Shown here piece after piece: positions 12,086-23,718 of a stretch of DNA of 64,000 nt. This stretch comes from Topomyia yanbarensis (Eukaryota > Arthropoda > Insecta > Diptera > Culicidae): contig NC_080671.1 in NCBI RefSeq assembly GCF_030247195.1, positions 106,007,845 to 106,071,844 of the forward strand. Direction: 5' to 3'. Each line of letters opens with the position of its first letter. The first letter of the stretch is position 1. The notes under the pieces are model-generated. The model made no database searches and had not been told where the DNA came from. It saw only the letters and a program-made list of their open reading frames with translations. The position numbers were made by a program, and so were the translations under genes.

Positions 12086-12313
12086 GTTGTTCCTATATAA
12101 ATATATAGAGTATAGTATAGTATATAGTAAACTAATAAAAGGAATCATAGCATGCCGAATAAAGAAAAAAATGCAAAGAGTATGATTAGAATGAGTAATA
12201 GAAAAGCAAACTAATAGATGTACAAAAGAACAGATTAACCCCTCTGAAGGCAAGGTAAAATCCTAACATTAAAGGGCAAGCCGTGCCTCTTAGGCCCGTT
12301 CAAATCCAAGCTC

Positions 12314-12985
12314 CTTTTTGCCTTTCTCATATAGAAAAGTTTTGCAATTGGTCGAAATTTCGACTTTTTAACCGAGACCCGCAGGGCCAAATCTCATACC
12401 ATTCGACTCAGTTTCTCGAGATCGTAAAAGGTCTGTATGTGTGTGTATGTATGTATGTGGCAAACAATCTCACCGATTTTTCTCAGAGATGGCTAGACCG
12501 ATTTTCAAATGAAAGATACAACCTTCCCATCGGTCGCTATTGATTTTTTTTATTGATCCGACTTTCGGTTCTGGAGTTACGGGTTGAAGAGTACGATCAC
12601 ACAGCAACATTCCATATAATAAGACATGATGTCCAAATGATGCAATATATATTAAAATATGTGCAACATTACTTGGCTTTGCATATCTAGGTCTATAATT
12701 CATTAATGACCCACCGAAGTCACTTCGACCGCATTGGCCAGCTATGACGGTTCTTGATGCACCGGGGAAGCTTACCAAGTTCCTAAGATAATGTCATACC
12801 TATTTCTCAGCGAATTCTTTACCGATTTTTACAAATGAAATGGTTTCAAATGAAAGGTACAGCGGTCCCATTGCCTGCCGTTGAGTTTCTAATTGATCCG
12901 ACTTCCGGTTCCGGAATTACAGGATGATGAGTACGAACACGCAGCAAATCCCGATTTCAGCGTATAAGGCGCCGGATGTAAAAAG
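12314..12985 (+). repeat. 'GCCTTTCTC' interspersed repeat, copy A
   Basis: The left end, TTTTTGCCTTTCTCATATAG, is followed by a block with GAGACCCGCAGGGCC, a TG/TATG microsatellite (12432-12460), then a tandem pair of about 345-base units (TTTCTCAG...GATGGCTAGACCGATTTT at 12477 and its relative near 12806; GATCCGACTT near 12554 and 12895). Copy B at 25742-27120 has the same order and copy C at 57370-57511 is a short fragment. No coding frame is preserved. The right end is not clear here. Confidence 0.75.
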
Positions 12986-13224
12986 GTGATTTTTTTGGCA
13001 AAAGGTGAGTATTTCTTCACGTTCACCGTCGATTGGTTCTGAGCTCCATTTCGTTGGATCATGACCAATACATGTTTCTGGGTTGGTATTAATTTCTTCT
13101 GATGCATAACCGGAGTACATATTCAGATTCTTCTAACCAGTCTGCATCAGATTCATTGTCGCATCTTATTCCTCGCTTTGCATATCAGCTTCGGCATCGT
13201 CTGCTGTTGAAATTGCTGCTAATA

Positions 13225-13385
13225 CCCGATCAGAATGAAATAACAAGATTATAACAGAACGCAATTTTTGTATCATATTGTGTTATAAAATAGGTCTCGT
13301 TAGTAGTTAAAATAACAAAAAATTATAACAAGTACCAATGCGAGATATAGTTTGGAAATATTTCTGTTATGTGTTTCTGATCGGG
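13225..13385. mobile_element. 161-base MITE with CCCGATCAGAA terminal repeats (copy 1)
   Basis: It begins CCCGATCAGAA and ends TTTCTGATCGGG, so the termini are exact inverted repeats of about 10-11 bases. TA flanks both sides. A copy of the same length and nearly the same sequence lies at 17283-17443, flanked by AT on both sides. The interior is AT-rich and non-coding. Confidence 0.9.
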
Positions 13386-13459
13386 TATGGAGATGAACTC
13401 ATCAAAATGTTTTATAAATATTAATGTACAAAATCCGTGGCATTCCTAGTAAATATTGC

Positions 13460-13690
13460 ATGCACACCGGGCCTGCCAGGCCCGGCTTATTTTCGTGCAT
13501 GTAAAAAAATCAAACATAGCTGCGCATCACTCCATACATGAAAATTTCACGACCCTTTATTTTTGTTATAGATTTCAAAGCTACTTATCAAAATTTCCAT
13601 GCCCAAGCTCAAACTGCATACACATTTTTTGTAACTAAAAAAATGTAACGTGCCGGGTCTCTGAGACCCGCGTGCCTTTTTGAGGGTTAA
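13460..13690. mobile_element. Possible piggyBac-like terminal fragment
   Basis: The palindrome CCGGGCCTGCCAGGCCCGG (13468-13486) and the related GCCGGGTCTCTGAGACCCGC near 13650-13670 lead to TTTTTGAGGG directly before TTAA (13686-13689). A CCCT.../...AGGG end at TTAA is the usual layout of piggyBac-class termini. The opposite TTAA end was not identified, so this is tentative. Confidence 0.4.
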
Positions 13691-14454
13691 TGAAGTTGAA
13701 TATAAAAACACATGTAACATAAAATCAAACTACTTTAACTCGTGCAAATGTTGTTCATTTGCTATTAACGACAATTGCATTTTGTTAGACTTTCATCAAG
13801 CTATGCTGACCGGGAATGGATGACTCACGTGCGTCGGTAAATTAATTGTACCTTAATTTATCCAATCCAACCTTTCCGAATGAATAGAATCGAATGCACA
13901 AATTGAATACCGGAAAGATTACCGATTATTCTACCATATACGCCAGTGCTGCATCCATTCCCTGAGCCAACTGTCACAAATTATCAGACGAATACATACA
14001 CAGATAGACATACGACTAGCGCATAACAATTGTACACTAGTACTAAAAACTACAATTACTACAAAACGGCAACTAATAGATTTCTATTGATGTATACATT
14101 AAATTAATTTAATAATATTAAATTATTTAATAAGCCTGTTCAAGATGACGAAGTCGGCCGATAAATGGACACACAATGGCCCCCACTGTGAGCCCCTTCA
14201 CCAATACTGCCATTTAGCTGTGGAATAATGCCATCAAACACAGCCCACAGCAAAAGTCAATGCACGTCGACCCGCCAGCCGGTCACGTCAGCGAGCACAG
14301 GCTAGTGGTTGAGCGTTAGTATGGGTTGGCGCAGTGTGAAAAAAACATAAAACATAAAAAAGACCCATGTTTATGTTTTTAAAATGATAATTTAAAATAA
14401 ATATTACATTGTTGACATTTTACGATGAACAAACGCGAATAACTTTTAAAAAGG

Positions 14455-14640
14455 GTGTAATTTTTTTAGCGGGCTGATAGGACTGCAGCTAAGAGCTTAG
14501 GGGATCTCGGTTAGTCCCGCGAGACAAAATTTGCAAAATCGGACGAATTAGCAACTGTCTGCCAAGTAAACACTGGTCCTCGGGAGGAGGACTAAATTTT
14601 GCGCCTGTTTGTATCGAAGTGTATAACGTTAAGTCCACTA
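14455..14640 (-). repeat. Short dispersed repeat 'GCGCAAAATTT', copy 1
   Basis: Read on the minus strand it contains CAGGCGCAAAATTT, CGAGGACCAGTGTTTACTT, GATTTTGCAAATTTTGTCTC and CCCCTAAGCT in order. The same words in the same order appear on the plus strand at 33320-33485. The neighbouring AACTTTTAAAAAGGGTGTAA at about 14441 recurs near 17539. It is non-coding; terminal structure is not resolved. Confidence 0.7.
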
Positions 14641-15008
14641 TTTTGTCTAGTCCAATGCATTTGGATCACATACATTTGCAGGTTTTTCATATTGCAAATA
14701 GGGCGATGACCCTATTTTGGGCTCACTCGTTAGGGTGGCGCACTCTATTATTAATTACTCGACCTATGTACAATCGTTGAAATACATATAAATTATGATC
14801 AATGCGTTAGGGTCAATATATTTACTTAATTCCTGAGAACCAGTATATTAAATAACTTGTATACGAGTGCAATAGAAACGCTTTCCTCTTACTTCCACCC
14901 TACCATACCACCAACAAACATAATGAAGCTATCGAAAATGCAAATATACACTGAAGTCTTTTTAGGCGGTTTTATGGCGCATCCCCTACATAAAGAAGCC
15001 TAAGTGTA

Positions 15009-15239
15009 CAGTATGTAAAATAATTAAAGACACCCTCGTTCTTTTCTATTTAATCCCATTACCACTACTAGACTGCCACACTTTATTACGACGACTAACT
15101 TATTCAGTTTTTTATTTGTTGGCTGTGAAACGATAAATCAAAAATTTTAAAGGAATGCTCATCGTACAATACAACAAACCTTTCCTATGACCAAAACTAC
15201 TGAAACGATAAAGGGGTGGGTTTAATTTTTTACATACTG
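15009..15239. mobile_element. 231-base mariner-type MITE
   Basis: The ends are CAGTATGTAAAATAATTAAA and its near-complement TTTAATTTTTTACATACTG, flanked by TA at 15007-15008 and 15240-15241. A terminal CAGT with TA duplication fits the Tc1/mariner superfamily. No transposase is encoded. Confidence 0.85.
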
Positions 15240-15241
15240 TA

Positions 15242-16599
15242 TATAGGAATTGTTGCATTCGCGCAATTCTCTGTTTTCATCTTCGTCGATGAATCTTTGA
15301 TCATGTAGTAGAAGATTAGTTTGATGATTTAATAAGCGCGTCTTTTAAAGATTACTGCTAGTGGGTAATACTGGAAATCGTTACCAAACATCTTAGCTGC
15401 AATGAGTCGAACTCTCAACAGTTCCCCATTTGATAATCAAAATCATGCTTAGTTTCTGGGTTTCAGTATTGCACTTGATGTACTCAATTAAGCGCTTTGC
15501 AGAGTACTTGAATGATTCTCTTATTTCATTTAAAAATATTAAAAACTATGTTGAATAATTTGTTGCGGTTATATATAGCAGAAGGATATCAGATTTTTTT
15601 ACTTGAACAACACTGTTATATGAAGTACAATTTTGTTTTTTGGTTTGAGGTTAGTAGATTGCAGATCTTGATACTGCTACCTGCTAAAAGCGTTCCTGCA
15701 AATGAACGAAATCGATTGAAAATTTGTGTAGATTTTGGGAAATCTTGGCAATAATTGGAAGCAAATTATAGGTCAAGTCATTGGTGCTTGGTGGTCTTTA
15801 CCCTATCTGCATTATGAAAAGCCTGCAAATGTATGTGATCCTTGAAAAGTCTTGACAAGAATTCACAGAATCAGCGTAAAACAAATATTTTTTAATATGA
15901 GCGCTGTAGGATTATACGCAAAAATGCTTTTACTTAAATTTGATTTATTTGAGAAAGACAAAAAAGCGTTCTCCAATTTTTCAATATATTGTAGGCAAAA
16001 GTACAGCCTTTCAAATACAATCAAAATTATCGATTTTAGTTTGCCCCATTTTGAGATATCGTCATTTGAAAAGGGCGTATTTTTAAGTGAAAATTAAGCA
16101 TAACTTTTGATCCAGACAAGATGAAAAGTTTCTTTCTTCAGCAAAAGTTGCCTCTAATCATGCTCTAAAAGTACACTGAAGAGTACTTTTGTGAGAAAAA
16201 TCATATTAAAAAACTGTACGGAGAAAACTGCTTTTTTGAGAGACACCCTAAGTTATGATTTGGAATTCACTATAAAATGAAAACGGTTTGAGATACAAAG
16301 TTAGTATCTTCAACAAAGTTGCTCAGAATTGATTGTTCTAGAATATTGCAGAAGAAAGTATCATTCTCTCTGAACTATAATTTGAAATAATGTCTACAAC
16401 TTTGATACTTTAAGGGCCACCCTAAAACCGTTTCAGCCAAAAGATGCAATTTGTCACGCACAATAAATGTTTCTAAGACACCAAATCTCTAAACCTAAAG
16501 ATGAATGCGTTAACAATTGTTTCCCGCTAATTTCGCTTCCTGGACCACTGTGCAATGTATCAAGCTCCTAACAAGAAACGGATCAATCGACTATTAACT
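15242..16599. other. AT-rich non-coding stretch
   Basis: No gene is seen. Segments such as TTTGATACTTTAAGGGCCACCC (near 16405) and AGAGACACCCTAAGTTATG (near 16239) look like pieces of dispersed repeats, but no second copy or terminal repeat was found in the window. Confidence 0.3.
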
Positions 16600-17525
16600 A
16601 ATTCAGAGAGCGCTGATAATCGTAATGTCCACGAATACTAATTTCCTTGTAACTATGTATTCTGCCAGTTATGATTCCTGTTGTAGCGTGTATTAATAAT
16701 CGATTTGCTTGAAAATCAAAAATAAATTAAGATTTTAATTGTTAGAACTAAGCCACTGAGAACAGTTTCGGACAACTAAGTTTAAAATGCTTGTAATCGT
16801 ATGACCACCATCCTGGCATATCCCATAATTATAACGATCACTTGGATATCAATTCCGTAACACTTACGCACTAAACGGCAGGACAGAACCACCTTTGGTG
16901 GTAACCTCTTGATTATCTTTAGATGTGCCTTTTACTCAACTTTTACGCTTGAGATGGATGTCTGTTCTCTGTGGCGAAATTGATGTTGCTTCTCAGTTTT
17001 GCACGACCCAGCGGAAACTTGGCCAGGATCCCGCTGCTCTGTCATCGATGTTACGTGATATTCGTTATGAAATATTGTTTGTTTGTCTCATAGTTGGTTT
17101 TATTAACCCCGCTCCACTAGTACGTCTCAAATTTTTAGTTTTTCTCTCGGTAATTCATGGTTTTTCCCCTACTATCAATACATCATTTAAGAACGGCCCT
17201 TGGTAATATCTTTAGAGCAGACAATCCAATGATAAATAGGATTAACAGAATTTTTGTGCATTTTTAGCACCTTGTGTCACATCCCGATCAGAATGAAATA
17301 ACAAGATTATAACAGAACACAATTTTTGTAACGTATTGTGTTATAAATTAGGTCTCGTTAGTAGTTAAAATAACAGAAATTTATAACAAGTAGCAATGCG
17401 AGATATAATTTTGAAATATTTCTGTTATGTGTTTCTGATCGGGATCTTTTATGTTTGTTATGCATACTAAGAATACCAAATCATGTGATGTGATGGCCGG
17501 AAGATTAGAGAAGCAACACCCTCCC
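16600..17525 (+). repeat. About 0.9 kb dispersed repeat, copy A, carrying an inserted MITE
   Basis: This segment aligns over most of its length with the reverse complement of 31395-32175. Shared words include ATTCTGCCAGTTAT, CATATCCC.TAATTATA, TTACGTGATATTCGTTATG, TCTTTAGAGCAGAC and GCACCTTGTGTCACAT. It holds an open frame (16925-17206) that copy B does not conserve, so it is not treated as a gene. Copy B lacks the MITE at 17283-17443 and so gives the uninterrupted site. Confidence 0.8.
17283..17443. mobile_element. 161-base CCCGATCAGAA MITE (copy 2)
   Basis: Same termini and length as the 13225-13385 element. It splits the repeat GTGTCACATCTTT..., which is intact in copy B (reverse strand near 31466-31476). 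Comparison shows that CACAT|CTTT became CACAT-element-ATCTTT, so two bases (AT) were duplicated on insertion. Confidence 0.92.
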
Positions 17526-17804
17526 CCCCTTCCCCACAACTTTTAAAAAGGGTGTAATGTTTTGTTGGAACCAAATTCCAAATATCTCGGCAACTATTGA
17601 ATTTTGGAAGATTTTTGTTAAATGCATTTTGATTTGAAATGACACTAACTCCTATTCTGTAATAAAATTACAGTTTTTTATGTCATTTAGTATGCAATTT
17701 AAAAACATATATAAAGTTATCGTTAGAAAAACCTTTTTACCGGTAAGTTCTCCATCATGTGTTCAAAATGTTTCTTTAAATAAATACTGCATATTAACAC
17801 TTAC

Positions 17805-17984
17805 CGAAACCTTTTCGGGTACAGCTTGGTCAGCTCGATAGCCGCTTCGTAGTCGAGCTGCATATCGTTGCATACCGTTGGCGGGTGGTCGCAGTCGGGT
17901 TGCCCGGGACACCACACCCGATGCTTTCGGGACTGTAATGACCCCCGAGGATCCCGTATCAACAGGATGACGCGGATATTTAGG
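17805..17984 (-). CDS. Internal exon of a carbohydrate sulfotransferase
   Basis: Read on the minus strand, a TTTCTTCCACAG acceptor precedes a 180-base exon that ends at CG|GTAAGT. In the frame that opens with one leftover base, it encodes a hydrophobic strand followed by RDPRGSLQSRKH, then a WC-x6-C-x6-C cysteine region and DYEAAIELTKLYPKRFR. In Golgi carbohydrate sulfotransferases (CHST/Gal-GlcNAc 6-O-sulfotransferase family) the RDPR...SR loop binds the 3'-phosphate of the sulfate donor PAPS, and the cysteine region and DYE helix follow it in the same order. The exon has about 59 codons, while family members have roughly 400 residues. The N-terminal exon with the 5'-phosphosulfate loop and the C-terminal exon were not found; the surrounding introns are full of repeats. 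Which carbohydrate it acts on cannot be read from one exon. Confidence 0.82.
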
Positions 17985-18707
17985 CTGTGGAAGAAAGATT
18001 GAGAGCAGAAATGGGAAATTATGATTAAATTTTAACAAAGGACTTATTAGCGTTAACGAGCTTAGGGAGCTAACGTTCCTCGGGAAGCCTTTCAAAGCAG
18101 ACACTTTTTGGAGAACAGTTACACGCTCTGGTAGTGACAAAATATCAGCTACCGCCTCAAATGACAAAACAATGCATGTACTGACCTCCTACCGACAGGC
18201 AACGTGTGGAAGTAGATAATCATCTAATTGGTCGTTATATTGTGCTGTTCGTATGGCTTCGCGCCGCGGAGTGATGGATGTGTCCATATAGGTAAATAAA
18301 TCGCTTAGCTAATGTTTCCTGTGCCACATATCATATTAATCACAACCACACAATCACCGAGCCGCGGGTGGGAACAATAATGTGATTACATGCCACTTTC
18401 AATATCCAATGAAATCCCATTAGAGCACATCTCGCGGGAAAACCATACCACCGGCCGGGGGCCGGAAATATGGCGTAATACGCATCACGGTGAGCGCTGA
18501 GATCAAACGATAATGTTGATGTTTGCTTTGCAGTATAGTGTACTTGGATTCCCCAATCGAACATGACGGTTTGCAACAGGTGTCAAAGTAGTTGGATTGC
18601 TTGCTAACAAACAAATGGGTCAAAATTGAAAATTGAAAACCTTCACTATGCTATATTTCTCCTCAGTGAAGAAAAATTTAGTTGTGCGCGAAGGGCACAA
18701 AACCTAT

Positions 18708-18969
18708 AACTAAATTAGTTACGGAACTTGCGTGTCGACTTTGTCTCATCAAAATCCGACACTAACTTAGTGATAGGACCAAACTAGCACCGGATTGACG
18801 CTACCTTCAAAAACGACAGCACTGTTTCTGAGTAAATTCTTAGACCTGCGAAAAAGGGCCCACACGAAAAGGAGTTATGTTTATGCTTAGTAGTTTAGTC
18901 CTGTCACTAAGTTAGTGTCAAATTTTGATGAGACGAAGTAGAAACGCAAATTCCATAACTAATTTGCAT
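18708..18969. mobile_element. MITE with about 78-base terminal inverted repeats
   Basis: AACTAAATTAGTTACGGAA with the following 60 bases (to about 18786) is mirrored by 18891-18969. The shared core includes TCATCAAAAT and ACACTAACTTAGTGA. The 105-base centre is unique. No target duplication is clear. From 18985 to 19376 I see nothing further apart from a weak open frame (19164-19475) without family resemblance. Confidence 0.8.
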
Positions 18970-19376
18970 ATCTTGTTTACTTCATGGATACGAAAAAATA
19001 CCTAAAATTGAGCTCGTTTCACGTAACCTCTTAATCGTGGAACTTTCTTTGAGCATGAGCATGAGCATGATGACCGTACAATTCGTAGTTGCTACTCCGT
19101 GATTGACCAGAACAAGCGAAATTGCATAGAGAATCAACGAATGGGGTTTGGGAGTAGCTATCCATGCTCAATGTGCACGTTTCGAGAGTTCTATACGTTC
19201 AAATGTCTATAACGGCGCCGTCCACGTCCTTACAGTCATCGGGGAAGGAAAGGAATGTTAGTGTAGCAAACGTTGTTATGGAGACCGTGTTTACCTCTGC
19301 ATCTCCACGTTGCCACGGGAAGGAGTTTTTGTTAGTAGGATGGGGTAAAGAGTTACACAAATCTGGATTCACCTTG

Positions 19377-19540
19377 ATAAGTGATACGATCTATACCACT
19401 CTCACAAGTGTTATCATGTGTTTATTGCTATGGGAAGCCGGCTGCCGAGAATTTGATAGATTTATTGTTTATTGAATTAATTTGGAAATGTTTGTTGAAT
19501 AATTTGAAAAAGCAACTTCAGCTCCGGACTACCGACAGTC
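19377..19540 (+). repeat. Direct repeat, left flank of a LINE remnant
   Basis: ATAAGTGATACGATCTAT, CACAAGTGTTATCATGTG, GGCTGCCGAGAATTTGATAG and AGCAACTTCAGCTCCGGACT all recur in order at 22069-22228. The copies differ at scattered positions and by one small indel block. They bracket the LINE remnant 19560-22060. Confidence 0.85.
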
Positions 19541-19559
19541 GTTCCCCATGTTGATCAGA

Positions 19560-22060
19560 GATTTGTGCCTTGCCAAGAATTGTCTTTTCATCATTTCCTG
19601 ATGGGAAGAATTGGGAAAGTGGTAAGGTTAGGGGTAAGGAAAATAACGACACAGAACAATTAAAACAGAGCATTCTGCACCCCCAGAGGGATGCTGAACG
19701 ATCTGCAGGCGCTACAAAAGCAGTAATAAAACTTCCAACACCCGGAGGGATTTAGAATTTTTATTTAAGCAGTGAGCGGATATATCAACACCCCCAAGAG
19801 GGCATTGAGATAAGAGAACGATAACACCCCCGAAGAGATATTGTCATTCAAATACGGCTAAAACTATAGCTCTTTACCACACTGGGTTAGGAACAAAAGC
19901 ATATCCTTAAATTTCAGCTCTCTGTACATTGGTTCATCTATGTATGGAGAACCAAAAATCCGGATGCGCAATTGCATTAATACAGGGCAAGTGCATATCA
20001 AATGATATGATGTTCCGTAATCGGATTCACAAAGATCACATGAAGAATAGTCAGCGCGCTGAATAGTAGCCATGTAATAATTGAGTTTGCAAATTTCCAG
20101 TCAAAGCCCTGACTAGAATACTGCAGTTGTCATTGGAAAAATGCTACAAATTCTTTGACATTTTCGGACTCACATCTGGCAGACTCAAATGGTTGGCATG
20201 TTCGGATGCAGCCCAAGAGCGAATCTTGTGCTTTATCCAACTTATCGACAGTGGTAGAACTGATTCTGGACCAACGAAGTTAGTCGCAGCGCCAGCTCTA
20301 GCCAATCCGTCCGCCCATTTATTTCCAGCAATACCGGAATGACCGAGTACCCATAGAAGGTAGATAGCATTTGAAAGGCTAAGTTCTTCGATTTAAGTTC
20401 GACATGCGATTACTAATTTCGATCTCGAATCTGCCGAACTAAGTGCTTTCAGGGCAGCTTGACTGTCAGAGCAAAAATAGATTATTTTACCGCTAATTCC
20501 CTGTTGAAGTGCTGATTGTACGCCACACAGAATCGCAAAGATTTCTGCTTGAAATACGGTACAGTATCTACCAAGCAAATGAGATTGGTTTAATCTCATT
20601 TCATGACAATAGACACCAGCACCGGCTCGGCCCTCCAACAATGAACCGTCAGTATAACAATCTACGTATTCTTCAAGTTGTCACTCCATCTAGCCAGACA
20701 GCCATTCCTCGCGAAGAGGAATTCTCACATTGAAAGTTTTAAAAGGAGTTAGTTTTTACATTCATGTGAGTTTACGGTCACTGGGAGTAGGTGTATACTC
20801 ATCCCAAGTAACCATTTGGAGCCACAGTCTTGTGTGGCTAGTTTCACGATCTATTGGGTTACTGTTCCAGAGCCCAGTAACCTAAAGACGGTATGCACAA
20901 GAAAGTGCTTCTTGTTTCAGCAACACATGTAGCGGTTTTATGTTCAAGAGCGCCTCTAGAACAGCAGTAGGTGTTGTCGAGAACGCACTAGTCATCGCCA
21001 TCAAGACCATCCTCTGAAGATGGTTTAACTTTGATTGGACTGCCATGACTGCCACCAAACAAGACACCCGTAGTCCAGTATTGGTCTAACAATTTTTGTA
21101 TAGATTTACTGAATGTACTTGGGTTTGAGTCCCTAAGATTTGCCGAAAGCTAGTCTACATGTAAGCTTTCTTGATCCTGAAATCGATGTGAGACGTCCAA
21201 TTAGGTTTGGAGTCAAGAACTACCCCAACGTGCACACTCAATTCGGCTCGGCAATTTTTCAACAGCTGTATGGTCAGCAAATTTAGAAACTGATATCTCA
21301 GTAAAGTGAAATTTGTTTGCTGATTTTCAGTGAAGTATTTCCCGAGTCTCAGCTATCAAATGTCACTTTTTACTAAGATCTCAGCAAAAAAAATGTTTAC
21401 TGAGATCTCAGCTGTTGAGATTTCGGCAAAAGATGCGAAAAAACTGATATTAGGCAGAAAAAATTAAGAGTGTACTTAATTTGATCTGCGATAATTCGTT
21501 GAGTGAAAAGCACCATTGATATTTTATTTGGATTAACTGATAGCCCAACATAAAGACACCATAGCTCAACAACACATAAGGCTTGTTGAATCAAATCCAA
21601 AAAGTGTGTTAATGCAAATACCGGTGATCATTATATGATAATCATCGACGAAACCATACGTCGGAAAACCAAGCACATTAAATTTACCCAACAAGTCATC
21701 GACGACAAGGTTCCATAGAAGTGGTGACAGCACACCACCTTGAGGACATACGCAGACACTCAGTTTCCTTATCTCTATTTGTCTTAACGACGAGCACAGA
21801 CGTCGGTTGCTAAGCATTGCGTGCATACAGTTCGTGATATATGAAGGTACTCCATGACCTCGTGCTGGTTCCGAAATGGATTCGAAAGACACGTTGTCAA
21901 AAGCACCTTCAATGTCGAGAAAAAACTCCTAAGCTTGATTGCTTTTGCGGAAAAGCTTTTTCAATGTTGTAGACAACATTGTGTAACAGGATGGTAGTAG
22001 ACTTCCCCCGCTGATATGCATGTTGCATTACATGCAGCGGGTGCTCGCCCAAGCTAACAT
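19560..22060 (-). pseudogene. Non-LTR retrotransposon remnant with reverse transcriptase and RNase H
   Basis: Read on the minus strand, the order is as follows. Near 22030-21560 lie reverse transcriptase blocks: HAYQRGKSTT, then FLDIEGAFDNV with a catalytic Asp, PQGGVLSPLLWN, and a Y/F-x-DD box seen as GFVDDY. An RNase H block at 20641-20393 has the Glu in QAEIFAI and the Asp in CSDSQAAL. A C-terminal Cys/His segment at 20073-19864 (CDLC...H-x4-C) ends CGKEL. The frame shifts several times. Gene order with an RNase H after the reverse transcriptase places it in the R1/LOA/I group of LINEs; the clade is not fixed. Below 19864 the 3' untranslated part holds about four spaced copies of an ACACCC...GAGGGAT motif. 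Confidence 0.85.
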
Positions 22061-22068
22061 CCCGAATA

Positions 22069-22228
22069 ATAAGTGATACGATCTATGCAACTATCACAAG
22101 TGTTATCATGTGTTTATTGCTCTGGGCAGCCGGCTGCCGAGAATTTGATAGATTTATCGTTTGTTGAATTAATTTGGAAATGCCCGGTTTGCAAAAAAGC
22201 AACTTCAGCTCCGGACTACCAACAGTCG
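22069..22228 (+). repeat. Direct repeat, right flank of the LINE remnant
   Basis: Second copy of 19377-19540, abutting the 5' side of the minus-strand LINE. At about 160 bases it is much longer than ordinary LINE target duplications. The two copies have diverged clearly, so the arrangement is old. Confidence 0.85.
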
Positions 22229-22329
22229 GGAGTGTTGCTCATGTTTAATAGAATTAGACGGTATGTGAACAATTTTATTATTCCTTGTTTCTTTATTTCG
22301 GCGAAACATAATAATTCAATATTATGAAA

Positions 22330-23715
22330 AGCGATTACCTTTAGCGTCTCAAGAGTCAATCTGTCGAAATAGATGCGGTATTACCTATGTGACTGAAGAC
22401 TTCGCAATACAAGCACTATTTATCTGTTATAAAATTTGGTATTTATATAGCAAATAAAATGACAATATATTGATTGCTTTCTCCACGAACATTTGAATAA
22501 GGTATCGAGTGTTATTCGTGCGCGTTGTTACTCCTCCAGAGATCGCGTAAATGGCTAACTGAACGAACGGCCGCTAGTGCTTAAAGATGGTATAAAATAA
22601 GCACTACCGAAATACCTTAAACGACCAGCTTTTTATGTCGAATATATAATCGATGACGCTAATTGTTACACTAATTATTAGAACAAGATTGGAAACAATA
22701 AGAACGAAAAGAAACTAACCTGTCACCTTTTACGTCAATAATCAAGCTAGAATATTTTTATACTCATGAAGAAATGTGGTTAACGTGACAATTAATAATA
22801 TAGTGCATGCACTACTTCAAAGCAAATGAAAGTATTCAATATAATAAGAACAATTAATTTGATTTGATTGATTGGACTAAAAGTAGGTCAATGAATATGA
22901 CAATGAAGCATATGTTCTTCGTGCTGATATGACTGCTGCAAATTGATAATTGGCTTCTGATTCTTCTCGCGAACTGTCAATTCTCAGCCCTCATATATGA
23001 CTAAACAGTCATCATTTCACTCAGGCAAGATCATGCGTATTCCTAACGCACAACATCCAGTGGATTAGTTTCCTGGTTGGTAAAATAAACACTGAACAAA
23101 CAAATTAGTTTGACCGGTTCAAAGAAATTGTCAGCTCGATTGGCATCAACCGGCGGATACGTGTTCCCTTACAATGACATCAAATCAAAGAACATTTAAA
23201 ATTACATGCGACAGAATATGAGCAATTCTGAATATAATAAAATGAAGGCTACTTCATTATTTGCAATAAAATTAGATCAGAAAAATTTGTTGCAAAACCA
23301 ATGGTGTACATTTTCAAAGATAGCACTGTTGATGGATCACCTTATAAAACAGGTGATAAGGGACGCGGACGAACAGCTGACTACCGCCCCTTAATCGTGG
23401 AACTTTCTTTGATCCGAAAAATTCTGCGAAACTGATTTTATGAAATTTTGATTTCTTTGACCTATCACGATATACTTCCGCTGTAATTTCATTCCAATCA
23501 AATTTAACTTTGAAACGGATAGTCTTATTGACCCCAAGGTTTTGATCGTTATTAGGATAATCTCATGAGATTCAGGAGAAAAGAAAAAGAATCGAACAAC
23601 ACATTCCAAGATATTAAACTTTATGTTCTTACTAAAAATATATTTCAAAACTTCACGATTTGATAGATTGTGCTCCCAATTGCATTCATATTAATAACCG
23701 CACATTTATGTATTA
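22330..23715. other. AT-rich non-coding stretch
   Basis: No gene seen. The words CTTAATCGTGGAACTTTCTTTGA at 23392-23414 also occur at 19030-19052, a short exact repeat of unknown meaning. Confidence 0.35.
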
Positions 23716-23718
23716 AGA

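Noticed and set aside
16925..17206. 93-codon open frame at the repeat copy A
   Set aside because: The second copy of the same repeat (31395-32175) does not keep it open, so it is chance.
17763..18167. 134-codon minus-strand open frame as a gene of its own
   Set aside because: It overlaps the sulfotransferase exon in another phase and reads through the exon's acceptor and donor. The frame with the PAPS-binding loop explains the conserved sequence better.
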